Positions 1 to 9,345 of a stretch of 64,000 bases of DNA are shown in pieces. The notes under the pieces are model-generated. The model saw only the letters and a list, made by a program, of their open reading frames with translations. It was not told the DNA's origin and did not search any database. The translations under genes were made by a program, and so were the position numbers. The number at the start of each line of letters is the position of its first letter. The first letter of the stretch is position 1. The stretch is from CALCKU01 sp964534845 (GTDB lineage Bacteria > Pseudomonadota > Alphaproteobacteria > Caulobacterales > Maricaulaceae). Location of the stretch: positions 7,386 through 71,385 of the forward strand of contig CAZHPV010000007.1 of NCBI GenBank assembly GCA_964534845.1. Reading direction: 5' to 3'.

Positions 1-83
1 TGGGCGGTTATGCTGGCGGACTGGATAATAAGGCATGGCTGCTAGACCATGAGCGGCGGCACGTGCGGCACATAAAGGATTGA
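1..83 (+). CDS. C-terminal end of an unidentified protein (5' truncated by window edge)
   Basis: The frame starting at base 3 is open from the window edge to a TGA at 81-83 and gives a 26-residue tail rich in His, Arg and Asp, ending HVRHIKD. The composition looks like a real protein C-terminus rather than random reading, but the fragment is too short to name. The next gene lies on the opposite strand and ends at 212, so the two would be convergent. It could also be a chance open frame. Confidence 0.28.
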   Translation, partial: GGYAGGLDNKAWLLDHERRHVRHIKD

Positions 84-211
84 GCTTGGGATAAACATCT
101 TGTGGCGACTTTGACATTAAAATTTGAACGCAAAACAAGAATTGCTATAAGTTTTGATGGACTATGTTATACTCTGATTGGCGGATGGTCCCCTTACTGA
201 CCGCACTACGC

Positions 212-706
212 TTACTCACGCGAATTCCAATAGTAACAGGCTCGCCCGTCTCGGTCACTCGATTGAATAAAGCCGCTTTTGACTGCGACTCGCCTTGATG
301 CCTTATTGTCTTTGTCAATGCGTATTTCCAACCGTGTGATTCCATATGCTACAGTGATTTTACAGGCGATGGAGACGGCGCGCGTTGCGATTCCGCGACG
401 CCGATAATCTGGATATGTCCAATAAGAGAGGTGCGCGGTCTCCTTCGCCTTCGGACGGATTTCGCATCCGCCGACAAGACAGGCCGTGTCTATTGCCCGG
501 ACTGCATAGCTGTATCGCGCGCCCAGTTTTTTGTCGCGTATCCAGCCCCGAATTACGCTCCGAGAATGCTCAAGCGAAGGCACAAAATCAGGCGGAAACT
601 CGAACCGTTTTCTATGCTCGAAATCATGATCTGCGGTAAACATCGCTGGCGCATCGGTGAGACAAAACTCATCTAAATAGACGACGCCGTCAGAATTAGG
701 TTTCAT
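212..706 (-). CDS. GNAT-family N-acetyltransferase (RimJ/RimL-like)
   Basis: A 164-residue protein of the length of single-domain GNAT enzymes. The acetyl-CoA-binding motif A is visible as YRRRGIATRAV near residue 100 (R-x-x-G-x-A type), followed by the usual LEIRIDKDNKASRRVAVKSGF segment in which Asn, Ser/Ala and the KxGF turn close the fold. Such enzymes transfer acetyl from acetyl-CoA to an amine of a protein, ribosomal protein or small molecule; the acceptor cannot be told from sequence. It stands alone, with a roughly 200-base gap upstream. Family confident, substrate unknown. Confidence 0.7.
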   Translation of the reverse strand: MKPNSDGVVYLDEFCLTDAPAMFTADHDFEHRKRFEFPPDFVPSLEHSRSVIRGWIRDKKLGARYSYAVRAIDTACLVGGCEIRPKAKETAHLSYWTYPDYRRRGIATRAVSIACKITVAYGITRLEIRIDKDNKASRRVAVKSGFIQSSDRDGRACYYWNSRE

Positions 707-915
707 GATGGAATGGCACCAAACGCGAAAATTTGGCTTGGTATTTTAAAGACATGTATCGACATGAGCCAATTAATCGCGTTCCGCCTCTTTCAAGTTA
801 GTTTAGGCTGGCTAAATATACTTTAATGTCGGCGGTTTGTCGAGGTTTGCGAATTCGACATCTCGCATTTTTGGGCTAGTTTAGGTCACTCCCTAACATC
901 CGTCGTCCCCAATCC

Positions 916-1200
916 CTAAGCGTCCACCACTTCCATATAAAGCTCCAGGAGCGCTTCTTGCTCGGCGCGCTCAGACGCTTCTATCTTGCGAAGCGAGATC
1001 ACCTTACGCACGGTCTTGGTATCAAAGCCAAACGTTTTGGCTTCGGCATAGACCTCGCGAATATCGGCCGCGAGTTCGGTTTTCTCAGCCTCTAATCGCT
1101 CAATACGGGCGATAAATTGCTTTAATTTTTCACGCGTGGCTTGACCTAATTGCTCGGCACGCTCAGCCTCATTTAACATGGCCGCACTCCTTTTGCTCAT
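916..1200 (-). CDS. gapR: GapR, nucleoid-associated DUF2312 protein
   Basis: A 94-residue, highly charged helical protein that matches the DUF2312 family along its length: a coiled-coil with LKQFIARIERLEAEK, then the conserved EVYAEAKTFGFD block and VRKVISLRK. In Caulobacter, GapR binds overtwisted DNA ahead of polymerases and helps replication and cell division. The family is confined largely to alphaproteobacteria, so this gene helps place the organism. It is monocistronic here, with 142 bases to the divergent dipeptidase gene. No CtrA box was seen in that spacer. Confidence 0.88.
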   Translation of the reverse strand: MSKRSAAMLNEAERAEQLGQATREKLKQFIARIERLEAEKTELAADIREVYAEAKTFGFDTKTVRKVISLRKIEASERAEQEALLELYMEVVDA

Positions 1201-1342
1201 CTTATATGTTCATAGACGTAAAACATGCACCCGCTTTCGCCAGAGAGCACGGCATATTATTTGTGGATAGAGTGCGATTAGCCTGTATTGACAGGCCCAT
1301 TAAGTTTGCGCGAGACTAAGCTGACATAAGTAGAAAAATAAA

Positions 1343-2533
1343 ATGGCCTGTTTTAAGGCGGGGAAGACTATGCGGCGTTTTAAATTTTGGGGGAAAGGTT
1401 TGCTGGTCTTGCTCACCCTTGCCTTTTGTTTTGTCCAGTTCGTCTTCGTACCAAATGTGGATAATCGTTTAAACGCCACAATCTCGCATGATCCCTACCC
1501 CGTTTCAGAGGCCGCCAAACGCTTACATAATAGCCTCTATATCGCAGACCTTCATGCCGATACCCTGCTTTGGCGACGCAATCCGGAGCACAAACATAAA
1601 CGCGGGCATGTGGATTTGCCACGCCTGCGCGAGGGCGGCGTAAACTTCCAGATCATGAGTGCAGTAACGAAATCTCCTCGCGGACTAAACTTCGATGGAA
1701 ATGACAGTAACGCACCCGATGATATCACGCTTGTGGCCATGGCCCAGCTTTGGCCACTTCGGACGTGGTCCTCTATTTATGAACGTGCGGCTTTTCAGGC
1801 GGAGCGTTTACATAAATTAGCCGCCAATCCCGATAATAAACTCATCATTGCGCGGTATTCTGAGGACATGACAGGGGCGGATGACACGCTAGTAACGGTT
1901 CTGCTGACCGAAGGCTCCCATCCTCTGGAAGGCAAGATCGAGAATATCGACCGGCTTTACGATCACGGCTACCGCGCCATGGGCTTACAACATTTCTTTG
2001 ATAATGAACTGGGCGGGTCCATGCATGGCCGCACACAAGCGGGCCTCTCCGCCTTTGGCAAGGACGCTATCGCTCATATGGTCAAGCGCGGCATCATTAT
2101 CGATGTGGCCCATGCGTCAATTGCGACTGTACGCGATGTGTTGGACCTCACAGAGGTGCCCTTGATATTGTCCCATGGCGGCATTCGCAGCCATTGCCCA
2201 AAGACAGCTAATCGTAACCTACCTGATGACATTTTAAAGGAAATGGCCGCGCGCGGGAGTCTTATCGGGATTGGATATTTCGACGGGGTCGTCTGCGATA
2301 TTTCACCCAAAGGGATTGCCAGCGCTATCATCTATGCGGTTGATCTATTGGGGGAAGATTTTGTCGCGCTTGGCTCGGATTATGACGGGTCCGTCACAGT
2401 CAGCTTTGATACATCCGAACTGGCGGCCATCACACATGAACTCCTTGAACAAGGTTTGCCGGAGGCAACTATCCAGAAAGTAATGGGCGAAAATGCACGC
2501 AAGTTTTTTATCCGCAACTTACCGCAAAAATAA
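1343..2533 (+). CDS. Membrane dipeptidase, peptidase family M19
   Basis: A 396-residue zinc dipeptidase of the renal-dipeptidase type. An N-terminal hydrophobic segment (about residues 18-36) acts as signal anchor and puts the enzyme in the periplasm. The metal-binding HADT is at 71-74, followed by DVAHAS, the LSHGGIRSHC stretch and GSDYDGSV, all typical of M19. It should split dipeptides, possibly D-containing ones from wall turnover. A second in-frame Met ten residues in (MRRFKFWGKG) is an equally good start at 1370. It converges with the next gene, leaving 6 bases between stop codons. Confidence 0.9.
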   Translation: MACFKAGKTMRRFKFWGKGLLVLLTLAFCFVQFVFVPNVDNRLNATISHDPYPVSEAAKRLHNSLYIADLHADTLLWRRNPEHKHKRGHVDLPRLREGGVNFQIMSAVTKSPRGLNFDGNDSNAPDDITLVAMAQLWPLRTWSSIYERAAFQAERLHKLAANPDNKLIIARYSEDMTGADDTLVTVLLTEGSHPLEGKIENIDRLYDHGYRAMGLQHFFDNELGGSMHGRTQAGLSAFGKDAIAHMVKRGIIIDVAHASIATVRDVLDLTEVPLILSHGGIRSHCPKTANRNLPDDILKEMAARGSLIGIGYFDGVVCDISPKGIASAIIYAVDLLGEDFVALGSDYDGSVTVSFDTSELAAITHELLEQGLPEATIQKVMGENARKFFIRNLPQK

Positions 2534-2539
2534 TCCAGT

Positions 2540-5500
2540 CTAATTTATTTCCGATCTCTGGTGCAAACTTCTCTTTATCAATTCGGTCGAGCTGACATCA
2601 CTTAAGCTGCGGACTATATTTAACAACTCCCCTTCCACACTTACGTCCCAAGCAAAGACAGCACCGTCCAAGACCTTTTCATTAGAGCCATCAAAGACGA
2701 TCCTAACTTTCATATTTCCGTCAAGCGCACCATTAAGCTCTACTTCCAGCTTTTTATAATCGAAGTTTTTCAAGGCCGCAAAGCCCTCACTGGCACCGGA
2801 CACCTGATTTTCCCGGTAGAGCGGATTCAGTCTGGCCAAGCCATCCAGACTGCCAAATTCTGCCGATAATTTCCGGCTGGGCGGGTCTATTTGTTCCGTG
2901 GCGGCATCCAGACTTTTTGATTGAAATTTTATGGTTCCGCCGTCTTTTACCCTTAAAGTTCCATTATCAACCCGTGTCCGGACACCCTCGATCACAACGG
3001 GTAACATCCCTTCCAACAGACCTGTCATCTGCATCTCACCATTGCCCAAATTATTGACCACATCTCCCACGGATAAATTTGTAAGACGTAAAGTCACGCG
3101 GTTTTCATCGGCATCAAATGACCAATCTGTCGGGTCTAAAGAGACAGAGCCCGCTCCCAAGGGCCATTCCGCCCCATGCAGAAGGACGCCGCCTTCCCGG
3201 AGCTCAAACTCAATCTCGCCGCCTTTCAATGGAAAGCCGGGATCAAAACTTTCCATGGTCAATATTTGCCGACCCGTAGTCTTGAGCGGAAAGATAGAGG
3301 AGAATGACAAATCCGTATTTATACCGCTAAACGGGCCAGGTAGTGTTCCCAAAGACATATCGCGTAAACTGGCCTTGCCCGAAGATTGCAACGGCATATC
3401 CGGCCCAAAAGCGAGCTTGATTTTTGCGCTGGCAAAACCGTCAACATCAGCAATTTTACCCTGAAAAGCTTTCGACAAGGATTGGGGTTGGAAGCCGCCC
3501 GGTGTGAATATAAATTCGGGAATATCAACATTAGCCGTCCCGCGCCCATCCTCAAATGTGTAATCGACAAATATCGGTGTATCTGGCGCATCAGGTAAAA
3601 AAGTCCGGGCCTTTCCGTCCCATAATGCCCCGTCAAAATGCACCTGCCCCTCAAGGGGCAAAACCGGTAATTCATCAGCCGTAAATTTTGCCACACCCTG
3701 CGTATAATCAACCGTAAAATCATCGCTTTGACCGTTAACTTTCAGGTCCATATCATTCGTATTTACTGAACGCGTCTCGATATCAGCCTTTGGGGCATGA
3801 ATAACGAATTGTACCGGCAATTCGCCGCGGCGTTTAAATGTCATATCGGCCGCAGAGGCGAAAGTTTGCGAACCTCCATCAGGTAAATCCGGCGAATTTA
3901 CATGGGCGTTCCGCGTAGACAGCCGCCAGTTCTGATCCTCACCAGCAATTGTACCGCTAAAATCAACCGTTTCAATCTCCAGACCGAGATGGCGGGCATC
4001 ATCCTCATCAATAAGTTGACCCGTCAAGCCGCCAATACGGCCCGTAATTTTACCCACAGTCCCCTCTTCTACGCGTCCGCGCCGCCGGAGCGTCGGAGCC
4101 TCACCCAGAAAAGCGAAACTCAGGTCCTCACCGCGCCAGCCTGTCGTCGTTTCGAAACGGTCAATACGGATTTGTTGTTCCGGATTTTGTTGGAAATTAG
4201 CATTTAACCGCGTCGGAGTTCGGGTAATATCTGTCCGGCCATTAACCCGTAACCCCTCAACATAGCCCCCCGGAATATCGCCGTCATATTCCAGCGGACC
4301 GGTAAAGGTAAAAACCTGACGATCTTGTGCATCTAAATTATATTTCAAATTCCCGTTAAGCGGCGCCAACCGCGCCGGCAGTCCGTCTAATGTTCGGCTC
4401 TGCCAGCTTTCCGGGAAAATCGCGCGAGCCGTTACGCTCTCTACCGCTTCAAAACTCCGGCCATTGAGTGAGCCGGCCACAAGGTTTAAATCCTTTAATT
4501 GCAGAGGCCAAGGTCCGTCCAGCCCCAAATCCATGTTCAGTTCCAACTGGTGAGCGTTTACGTCTGTATGGCCGGAACGATAAGCAATAGCCGGTTTGCC
4601 CGCACGCGCAGTCAAGGTAAGAGCATCAGGCTTTTCAGGACGAGACGTCTTTTCAACGCCGGATTCCGACAGTCGTAAGGGCTGGTCGAGTTCGAGCTGA
4701 TAACCGGAACTATCAAGCCTAAACGCACCCGCCCCAGCCATAGCGGCGCCCGAAAATAGACGCTGAAAAGCCTCTTTCGGCAAATTCGCAAAATTTCCGA
4801 CCATTGGTAAATCGATCAAGGCATCATTCAATGAAAGCGTACGGGCGAGGCTTTCGCGTTTTGCAGGAGATTTGGCCATAGCCTTTTCGATCGAGACCGC
4901 CCAGTCTCCATTAATATCAGCACCATTATCATCAGCTTCGTCAATATCCGCAATCTGTGGGTGGCTTGCTTTCCTGTCTGCGTCCGAGCCCGTTTTTCTC
5001 TGTACTTTTCTGGGCATGAAGATATGGCCGTCCCATTTTAGATCCGCGTTTTGCAGACTAAAATCCGGTGTCTGAGCTTTCGCTATACGGGCCTGAAAGG
5101 GGCCATTAAACTCTACACTATCCTCATCTATTTCAGGGCGAAAACGGCTTTGAAGCCTAAGCCCCTCCAATGCATTATCCTTCCAAGATACGTTGGGGAA
5201 ATGAATATCAATATCAAACTCTGACGCTTCATCCATCAGCGCAAGCTTAACGCTCCCGCGTCCCTGCCCCGAAAAAATTTGCTCTTGTCCACTGTCATAA
5301 TTCAAGTCTGAATGATCAATATCCAAGCTGATCTGCATATCCGACACGCTCTTAAAATAGCCGTCAAACGCGGATTGTAATCTTAGATAGGGCGACCCAA
5401 GCTCGATCTGACCCGTTTTAAAGACAACGCCGCCGGGCGGTAACGGTATGGCTGCGCCCTCGCCGGGCTGGAGCGCCGGAAACACGACCTTCCCGGAACG

Positions 5501-5926
5501 ATCCAGCTCAACCCATATTTGGGGGCTTTGAATAACGGCTTTTTGGAGTTGATTATTATCTTTTAACTCACGCCAATCATAGTCCAATATGACACTTTGG
5601 GCCTTGAAAACATCTCGCCCGTCCTGACGCAAAACTATATTTTCGACCTGAGTCTGCGCAAGATCTATGGATTTAATATCAAGACTGACGTCGAAATTTG
5701 ACTCATCGGCAAGTTTTTCAATATGCGCCTCAATTAAATTATAGCGCTGTGTCCAGATGAAAATAAGTGCCAATACAATCAGGCAAAGACCCGACAGCAA
5801 TAAAACCTTCCAAAGTTTAAACCTTTTAGCTCTGCTTTTCCCCACAGGTGACAGGCTGGCTGATCCGTCCTGCGGATCGGAAGGAGCTTTTGCTGGAGAT
5901 ATGTTCTTACGGGCTTTAATAACCAT
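2540..5926 (-). CDS. ydbH: Large AsmA-like envelope protein of the YdbH family
   Basis: A 1128-residue protein with a cytoplasmic basic start, one membrane anchor at about residues 39-58 and a very long periplasmic part of repeating beta-strand pattern. The last 350 residues, with the repeated GxLxG turns and the segment around DVVNNLGNGEMQMTGLLEGMLPV, fit the YdbH C-terminal domain (once misnamed dicarboxylate transport). In E. coli YdbH works beside TamB and YhdP as a bridge carrying phospholipid between inner and outer membranes. The usual partners YnbE and YdbL are not next to it. The assignment rests on overall shape and the C-terminal region. Confidence 0.72.
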   Translation of the reverse strand: MVIKARKNISPAKAPSDPQDGSASLSPVGKSRAKRFKLWKVLLLSGLCLIVLALIFIWTQRYNLIEAHIEKLADESNFDVSLDIKSIDLAQTQVENIVLRQDGRDVFKAQSVILDYDWRELKDNNQLQKAVIQSPQIWVELDRSGKVVFPALQPGEGAAIPLPPGGVVFKTGQIELGSPYLRLQSAFDGYFKSVSDMQISLDIDHSDLNYDSGQEQIFSGQGRGSVKLALMDEASEFDIDIHFPNVSWKDNALEGLRLQSRFRPEIDEDSVEFNGPFQARIAKAQTPDFSLQNADLKWDGHIFMPRKVQRKTGSDADRKASHPQIADIDEADDNGADINGDWAVSIEKAMAKSPAKRESLARTLSLNDALIDLPMVGNFANLPKEAFQRLFSGAAMAGAGAFRLDSSGYQLELDQPLRLSESGVEKTSRPEKPDALTLTARAGKPAIAYRSGHTDVNAHQLELNMDLGLDGPWPLQLKDLNLVAGSLNGRSFEAVESVTARAIFPESWQSRTLDGLPARLAPLNGNLKYNLDAQDRQVFTFTGPLEYDGDIPGGYVEGLRVNGRTDITRTPTRLNANFQQNPEQQIRIDRFETTTGWRGEDLSFAFLGEAPTLRRRGRVEEGTVGKITGRIGGLTGQLIDEDDARHLGLEIETVDFSGTIAGEDQNWRLSTRNAHVNSPDLPDGGSQTFASAADMTFKRRGELPVQFVIHAPKADIETRSVNTNDMDLKVNGQSDDFTVDYTQGVAKFTADELPVLPLEGQVHFDGALWDGKARTFLPDAPDTPIFVDYTFEDGRGTANVDIPEFIFTPGGFQPQSLSKAFQGKIADVDGFASAKIKLAFGPDMPLQSSGKASLRDMSLGTLPGPFSGINTDLSFSSIFPLKTTGRQILTMESFDPGFPLKGGEIEFELREGGVLLHGAEWPLGAGSVSLDPTDWSFDADENRVTLRLTNLSVGDVVNNLGNGEMQMTGLLEGMLPVVIEGVRTRVDNGTLRVKDGGTIKFQSKSLDAATEQIDPPSRKLSAEFGSLDGLARLNPLYRENQVSGASEGFAALKNFDYKKLEVELNGALDGNMKVRIVFDGSNEKVLDGAVFAWDVSVEGELLNIVRSLSDVSSTELIKRSLHQRSEIN

Positions 5927-6170
5927 TAAATCCTGACGACGCCCTCAGATAGATGAAAACCAGACCTTTAGCTAGCCATAAACACAGCGTCTAAACTTAT
6001 CTTAATTTTAAATTTTGCTATGATTCTGTTAACCTTATTTCGGGATGTTGCAAAGCCCGATACATGACAAATATATGGCGCAATTTCATAAAATTATTTT
6101 GTGCGCGATGTTGAAACATGTCACGGGCAAAACAATTGAATAATAGTCTTAATTATGTGAAGACAGCTCT

Positions 6171-7625
6171 ATGGTGTTGGATATATCAGCCTTAAAAAAT
6201 AAACTACGCTTGGCTGGAGAGCATACTGCGCCTCTAAGAGCTAAATGGAGCTCTTTTCTCAACCGGTCCTCAACGGAAATCGAAAGCACACATAAATTCC
6301 GTTTTGTCGGGCTGGGCGTGGCGACCATAATAGGATTGGCCCTGTTTTTACCTAAATCTGTAACCAATGCCGATACCAGCCAAATCGAGCCGACAAAGCT
6401 TGCGTCTGAAATCGATTTAAGCCGATTTGATCTCGCTTTGGAATTACCGGAAACAACGCGCAGCCATGCTGTCACGCTTAAGGTGAAATCGGGACAGTCG
6501 CTCGGACCTTTATTACAAAAAAACGGTCTGACAGGCGGCCAAGCCTATAAAGTGACGCAGGCTTTTTCCAAGGTTTTTGACCCGAGAGATGTCCGTGTTG
6601 GGCAACAATTCGGCCTCTATTTTGAAGACGATATCCTCACACATCTAAATTTTCGACCTAATTTCGATAAAACCATATTTGTACGCCGGTCCGGCGATGA
6701 TTACGCCGCTAAGGTCATAAATTCTGAACTTAAAATGGACCGGGTAACCGTAAAGTCCGAGATTGAAAACAGTCTCTATCTTGATGCAAGCAGGCTGGGC
6801 GCGCCTGATAAAGTCATCCAGCAATTCGCTAATATTTACGAATATTCGGTAGATTTCCAACGCGATATACAGCCCGGTGACAGCTTTGAAATGTTTTTCG
6901 AGGTCGCCCGCGATCACCAAGGCAATATCATCAAGGCTGGTGACTTACTCTATACGAGCTTTAACCCGCGGGGAAAGGTCTCAAATTATTATCTCTATGA
7001 GGATTCACGAGGCAAGGAAAATTTCTATGACATTAAAGGTAAGGCCGCTAAACGCAAATTGCGGGCCACACCTATTAATGGCGCCCGTCTGTCTTCGCGT
7101 TTTGGTAATCGCCGCCACCCAATTTTAGGGTATAAAAAATTCCATGCGGGTGTAGACTTCGCAGCCCCGAGCGGGACACCCATTCTCGCCGCAGGCTCTG
7201 GAACGGTTGAACGCGCCAATCGCTATGGCGGCTATGGAAATTATATCCTGATCCGTCACTCTGACGGATATAAGACGGCTTATGCCCATCTCAAAAATTT
7301 TGCACGGGGTATAAGAAAAGGTAAATATGTCAAACAGGATCAGGTTATTGGCTATGTAGGCACAACCGGTCGGTCGACAGGGCCGCATTTACATTATGAA
7401 GTGCATCATAACGGTAAAAAAATAAATCCCCGACGCCTATCTCAACTCTCTGGCAAACCCTTAAAAGCATCTGAACTTCCGGCGTTTAAAAAGCGGCGCG
7501 GCGTAATCGATGCATTACGGTCACAAGCTGACATTTTACATTCTCAAAACAGCCCAGATAAACTCGCATCCGATGATAAGCTATTGAGCCCTCGCGTCAC
7601 TGCCCCAGCCAAAACAGCACATTAA
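6171..7625 (+). CDS. M23 metalloendopeptidase with OapA-like N-terminal region
   Basis: A 484-residue murein endopeptidase. A membrane anchor lies at about 44-60. A LysM/OapA-like region follows (KSGQSLGPLLQKNGL near 106-120), then the LAS-type M23 domain. Zinc ligands are visible as H325 and D329 (HAGVD) and H408 in HLH, with H373 in AHL as the catalytic partner. It is the MepM/YebA architecture: the enzyme cleaves peptide crosslinks so the sacculus can grow. An intact zinc site argues for an active enzyme rather than an EnvC-type activator. A 244-base spacer upstream separates it from the divergent YdbH gene. Confidence 0.88.
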   Translation: MVLDISALKNKLRLAGEHTAPLRAKWSSFLNRSSTEIESTHKFRFVGLGVATIIGLALFLPKSVTNADTSQIEPTKLASEIDLSRFDLALELPETTRSHAVTLKVKSGQSLGPLLQKNGLTGGQAYKVTQAFSKVFDPRDVRVGQQFGLYFEDDILTHLNFRPNFDKTIFVRRSGDDYAAKVINSELKMDRVTVKSEIENSLYLDASRLGAPDKVIQQFANIYEYSVDFQRDIQPGDSFEMFFEVARDHQGNIIKAGDLLYTSFNPRGKVSNYYLYEDSRGKENFYDIKGKAAKRKLRATPINGARLSSRFGNRRHPILGYKKFHAGVDFAAPSGTPILAAGSGTVERANRYGGYGNYILIRHSDGYKTAYAHLKNFARGIRKGKYVKQDQVIGYVGTTGRSTGPHLHYEVHHNGKKINPRRLSQLSGKPLKASELPAFKKRRGVIDALRSQADILHSQNSPDKLASDDKLLSPRVTAPAKTAH

Positions 7626-7778
7626 AACCCAAGGCCTTGAAACGCCCGACCTTGCGGTTTTCCGCCAAACCTAATCCAGAATTGAAACCATTAAAAAATT
7701 ATGTCATACGGGGCGTTAAGAGGTCGCCGCATCGCCAAGACCAAAGCCAAAACAAGACCAAGCGAAAAAAGATATAAT

Positions 7779-8456
7779 ATGAAAAACCTTCTCAATTTTT
7801 TCTTCTCCTTTGACAAACTCATGAAAGAAAAACTCGTTATCGCGTTTTTCTGGCTTGCCGTTATCGTCTTCGGACTTAAATATTTTTCCGATTTTCTAAG
7901 TGGTATTAACCTCGGCCCATTGGCTTGGCTTGTGGACCGTATCAATTTTCTTGGTAGTTTTATTCTCGGCATTGTTGCCATTCGTCTATTATGCGAGGTC
8001 GCCGTAGCCATATTCCGTATCAACAATAATTTGTCACCCGATGGGGGGAAATCAGAAACGGCAGATATCGACCCTATTACCGAAGCCCGCAAAGCCGCAG
8101 AAGCCGCAGCTCTTAAAGCCAAACAAGTCTCTCAATCGGCAGTCAGTAAGACCAGCGCGACGACGAAATCCAAAATGGAGGACGTCTCGAAAGCAACAAA
8201 ATCCACCTATTCCAAAACCGTTGAATCGGCAAAAACTACAGCCAAGAAAACGGCTGCAAAAGGTAAGGATATTACGATCGGGCAGAGACAGGCTAGCGGC
8301 AAAAAAACGACACGCAGGAAGTCAGCGACAACAAGCGCTAAAAAAACTACTGCTAAAAAACCGGCCGCTAAAAAGACGACGCCCCGTAAAACCACGGCTA
8401 AAAAGACACCAACCAAGAAAACAACGTCTAAGAAAACAACGGCTAAGAAAAGCTAG
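7779..8456 (+). CDS. DUF4282-like membrane protein with histone H1-like lysine-rich tail
   Basis: Starting at the ATG at 7779 the protein has 225 residues. The first 75 fit the DUF4282 pattern: a short FFSFDKLMKEK start, a membrane span (VIAFFWLAVIVFGLKYF), a loop and a second span (FLGSFILGIVAIRLL). From about residue 95 it becomes an Ala/Lys linker and then a tail of KKT/KKP/TAKK repeats with hardly any hydrophobic residues, like bacterial histone H1 proteins. Such a tail would bind DNA or RNA non-specifically. The frame extends 26 codons further up, but that stretch is basic and lacks family character. Function unknown; membrane tethering of nucleic acid is inference. Confidence 0.62.
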   Translation: MKNLLNFFFSFDKLMKEKLVIAFFWLAVIVFGLKYFSDFLSGINLGPLAWLVDRINFLGSFILGIVAIRLLCEVAVAIFRINNNLSPDGGKSETADIDPITEARKAAEAAALKAKQVSQSAVSKTSATTKSKMEDVSKATKSTYSKTVESAKTTAKKTAAKGKDITIGQRQASGKKTTRRKSATTSAKKTTAKKPAAKKTTPRKTTAKKTPTKKTTSKKTTAKKS

Positions 8457-8574
8457 TTTTGACTTGTAAAAAAGGCGCGTATGTACCCCATTGGATAGGA
8501 AATAGCCCAAAGAGCTGGCAACGTGATTAATTTAAGACTGTAAAAAGTTTAAGGCTCGTCAGACGCATACGGGC

Positions 8575-9180
8575 TTAAACAGCATCCACGGAATCAAGAT
8601 CATCTGACGTCTTGCGCGCAGGCGCTTTGCGACGTCGCTTTGGCTTGTCTTGGCTTGCCAGTTCAACGACATCCCCGCCTTGCGTTTCCTGATCCGTCTC
8701 CCCAGACGATCCAGACTCAGAGGTTCCAGCAGCGGCGTCTGTATCAGATACGGCCTCTACGCCTTCATTTTCATCACTTTTCTGATCGCTAGCTTTTTGG
8801 TCTTTATTGTGCCGACGTGCCCGCGGCGGATATCGACGCCCTTTTCGGTCTTCGCCGTCACCATTATCAGCTTTAGCGCCGCCGTCTTCGCCAGCCTCAT
8901 CACCACTGCGCGCCAAACGCGCCGCTTCGGCTTCTTCGCGCGCGGCTTGTTTTGCCGCTTCCTGCACATTCATCAAACGTAAATAATGCTCGGCATGCTG
9001 AAGATAGTTCTCCGCTTTGACACGGTTTCCACTAGAGGCGGCGTCCCTAGCCAGCGTGACATATTTATCGTGAATTTGTGTCGCTGAACCCCGAACCTTC
9101 ACATCAGGTCCGCTACTATCTAATTGGCGATTACCATGATTATTATTCTTATTACGACCTCTACCCCGTTGGCGCTTCAT
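8575..9180 (-). CDS. DUF4167 domain protein, probable RNA-binding
   Basis: A 201-residue alphaproteobacterial protein. The basic, Gly/Asn/Arg-rich start (residues 1-20) and the block VRGSATQIHDKYVTLARDAASSGNRVKAENYLQHAEHYLRLM define DUF4167; the rest is acidic, low-complexity and probably disordered. The gene commonly sits next to prmC in alphaproteobacteria, and it does here, 165 bases downstream on the same strand. The make-up suggests RNA or ribosome contact, but no function is established that I can name. Confidence 0.83.
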   Translation of the reverse strand: MKRQRGRGRNKNNNHGNRQLDSSGPDVKVRGSATQIHDKYVTLARDAASSGNRVKAENYLQHAEHYLRLMNVQEAAKQAAREEAEAARLARSGDEAGEDGGAKADNGDGEDRKGRRYPPRARRHNKDQKASDQKSDENEGVEAVSDTDAAAGTSESGSSGETDQETQGGDVVELASQDKPKRRRKAPARKTSDDLDSVDAV

Positions 9181-9345
9181 ATCATTTCCTTAAAGTGTTG
9201 CACAACTTGTCCTAAGCGTCGCACAGAGCTTCTAAATTAATGGGTTTTGCGAGAGGTCTTTCCTGAGATCCAAATCACCGCAACGCAAACTAGCAAAGCC
9301 AGAGAAAAACGCAACGGCTTTTTTTATTTATTTGAAGATGAGATT

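Noticed and set aside
145..345. 66-codon minus frame overlapping the first acetyltransferase
   Set aside because: It is another frame of the same region, without domain features, and conflicts with the GNAT gene.
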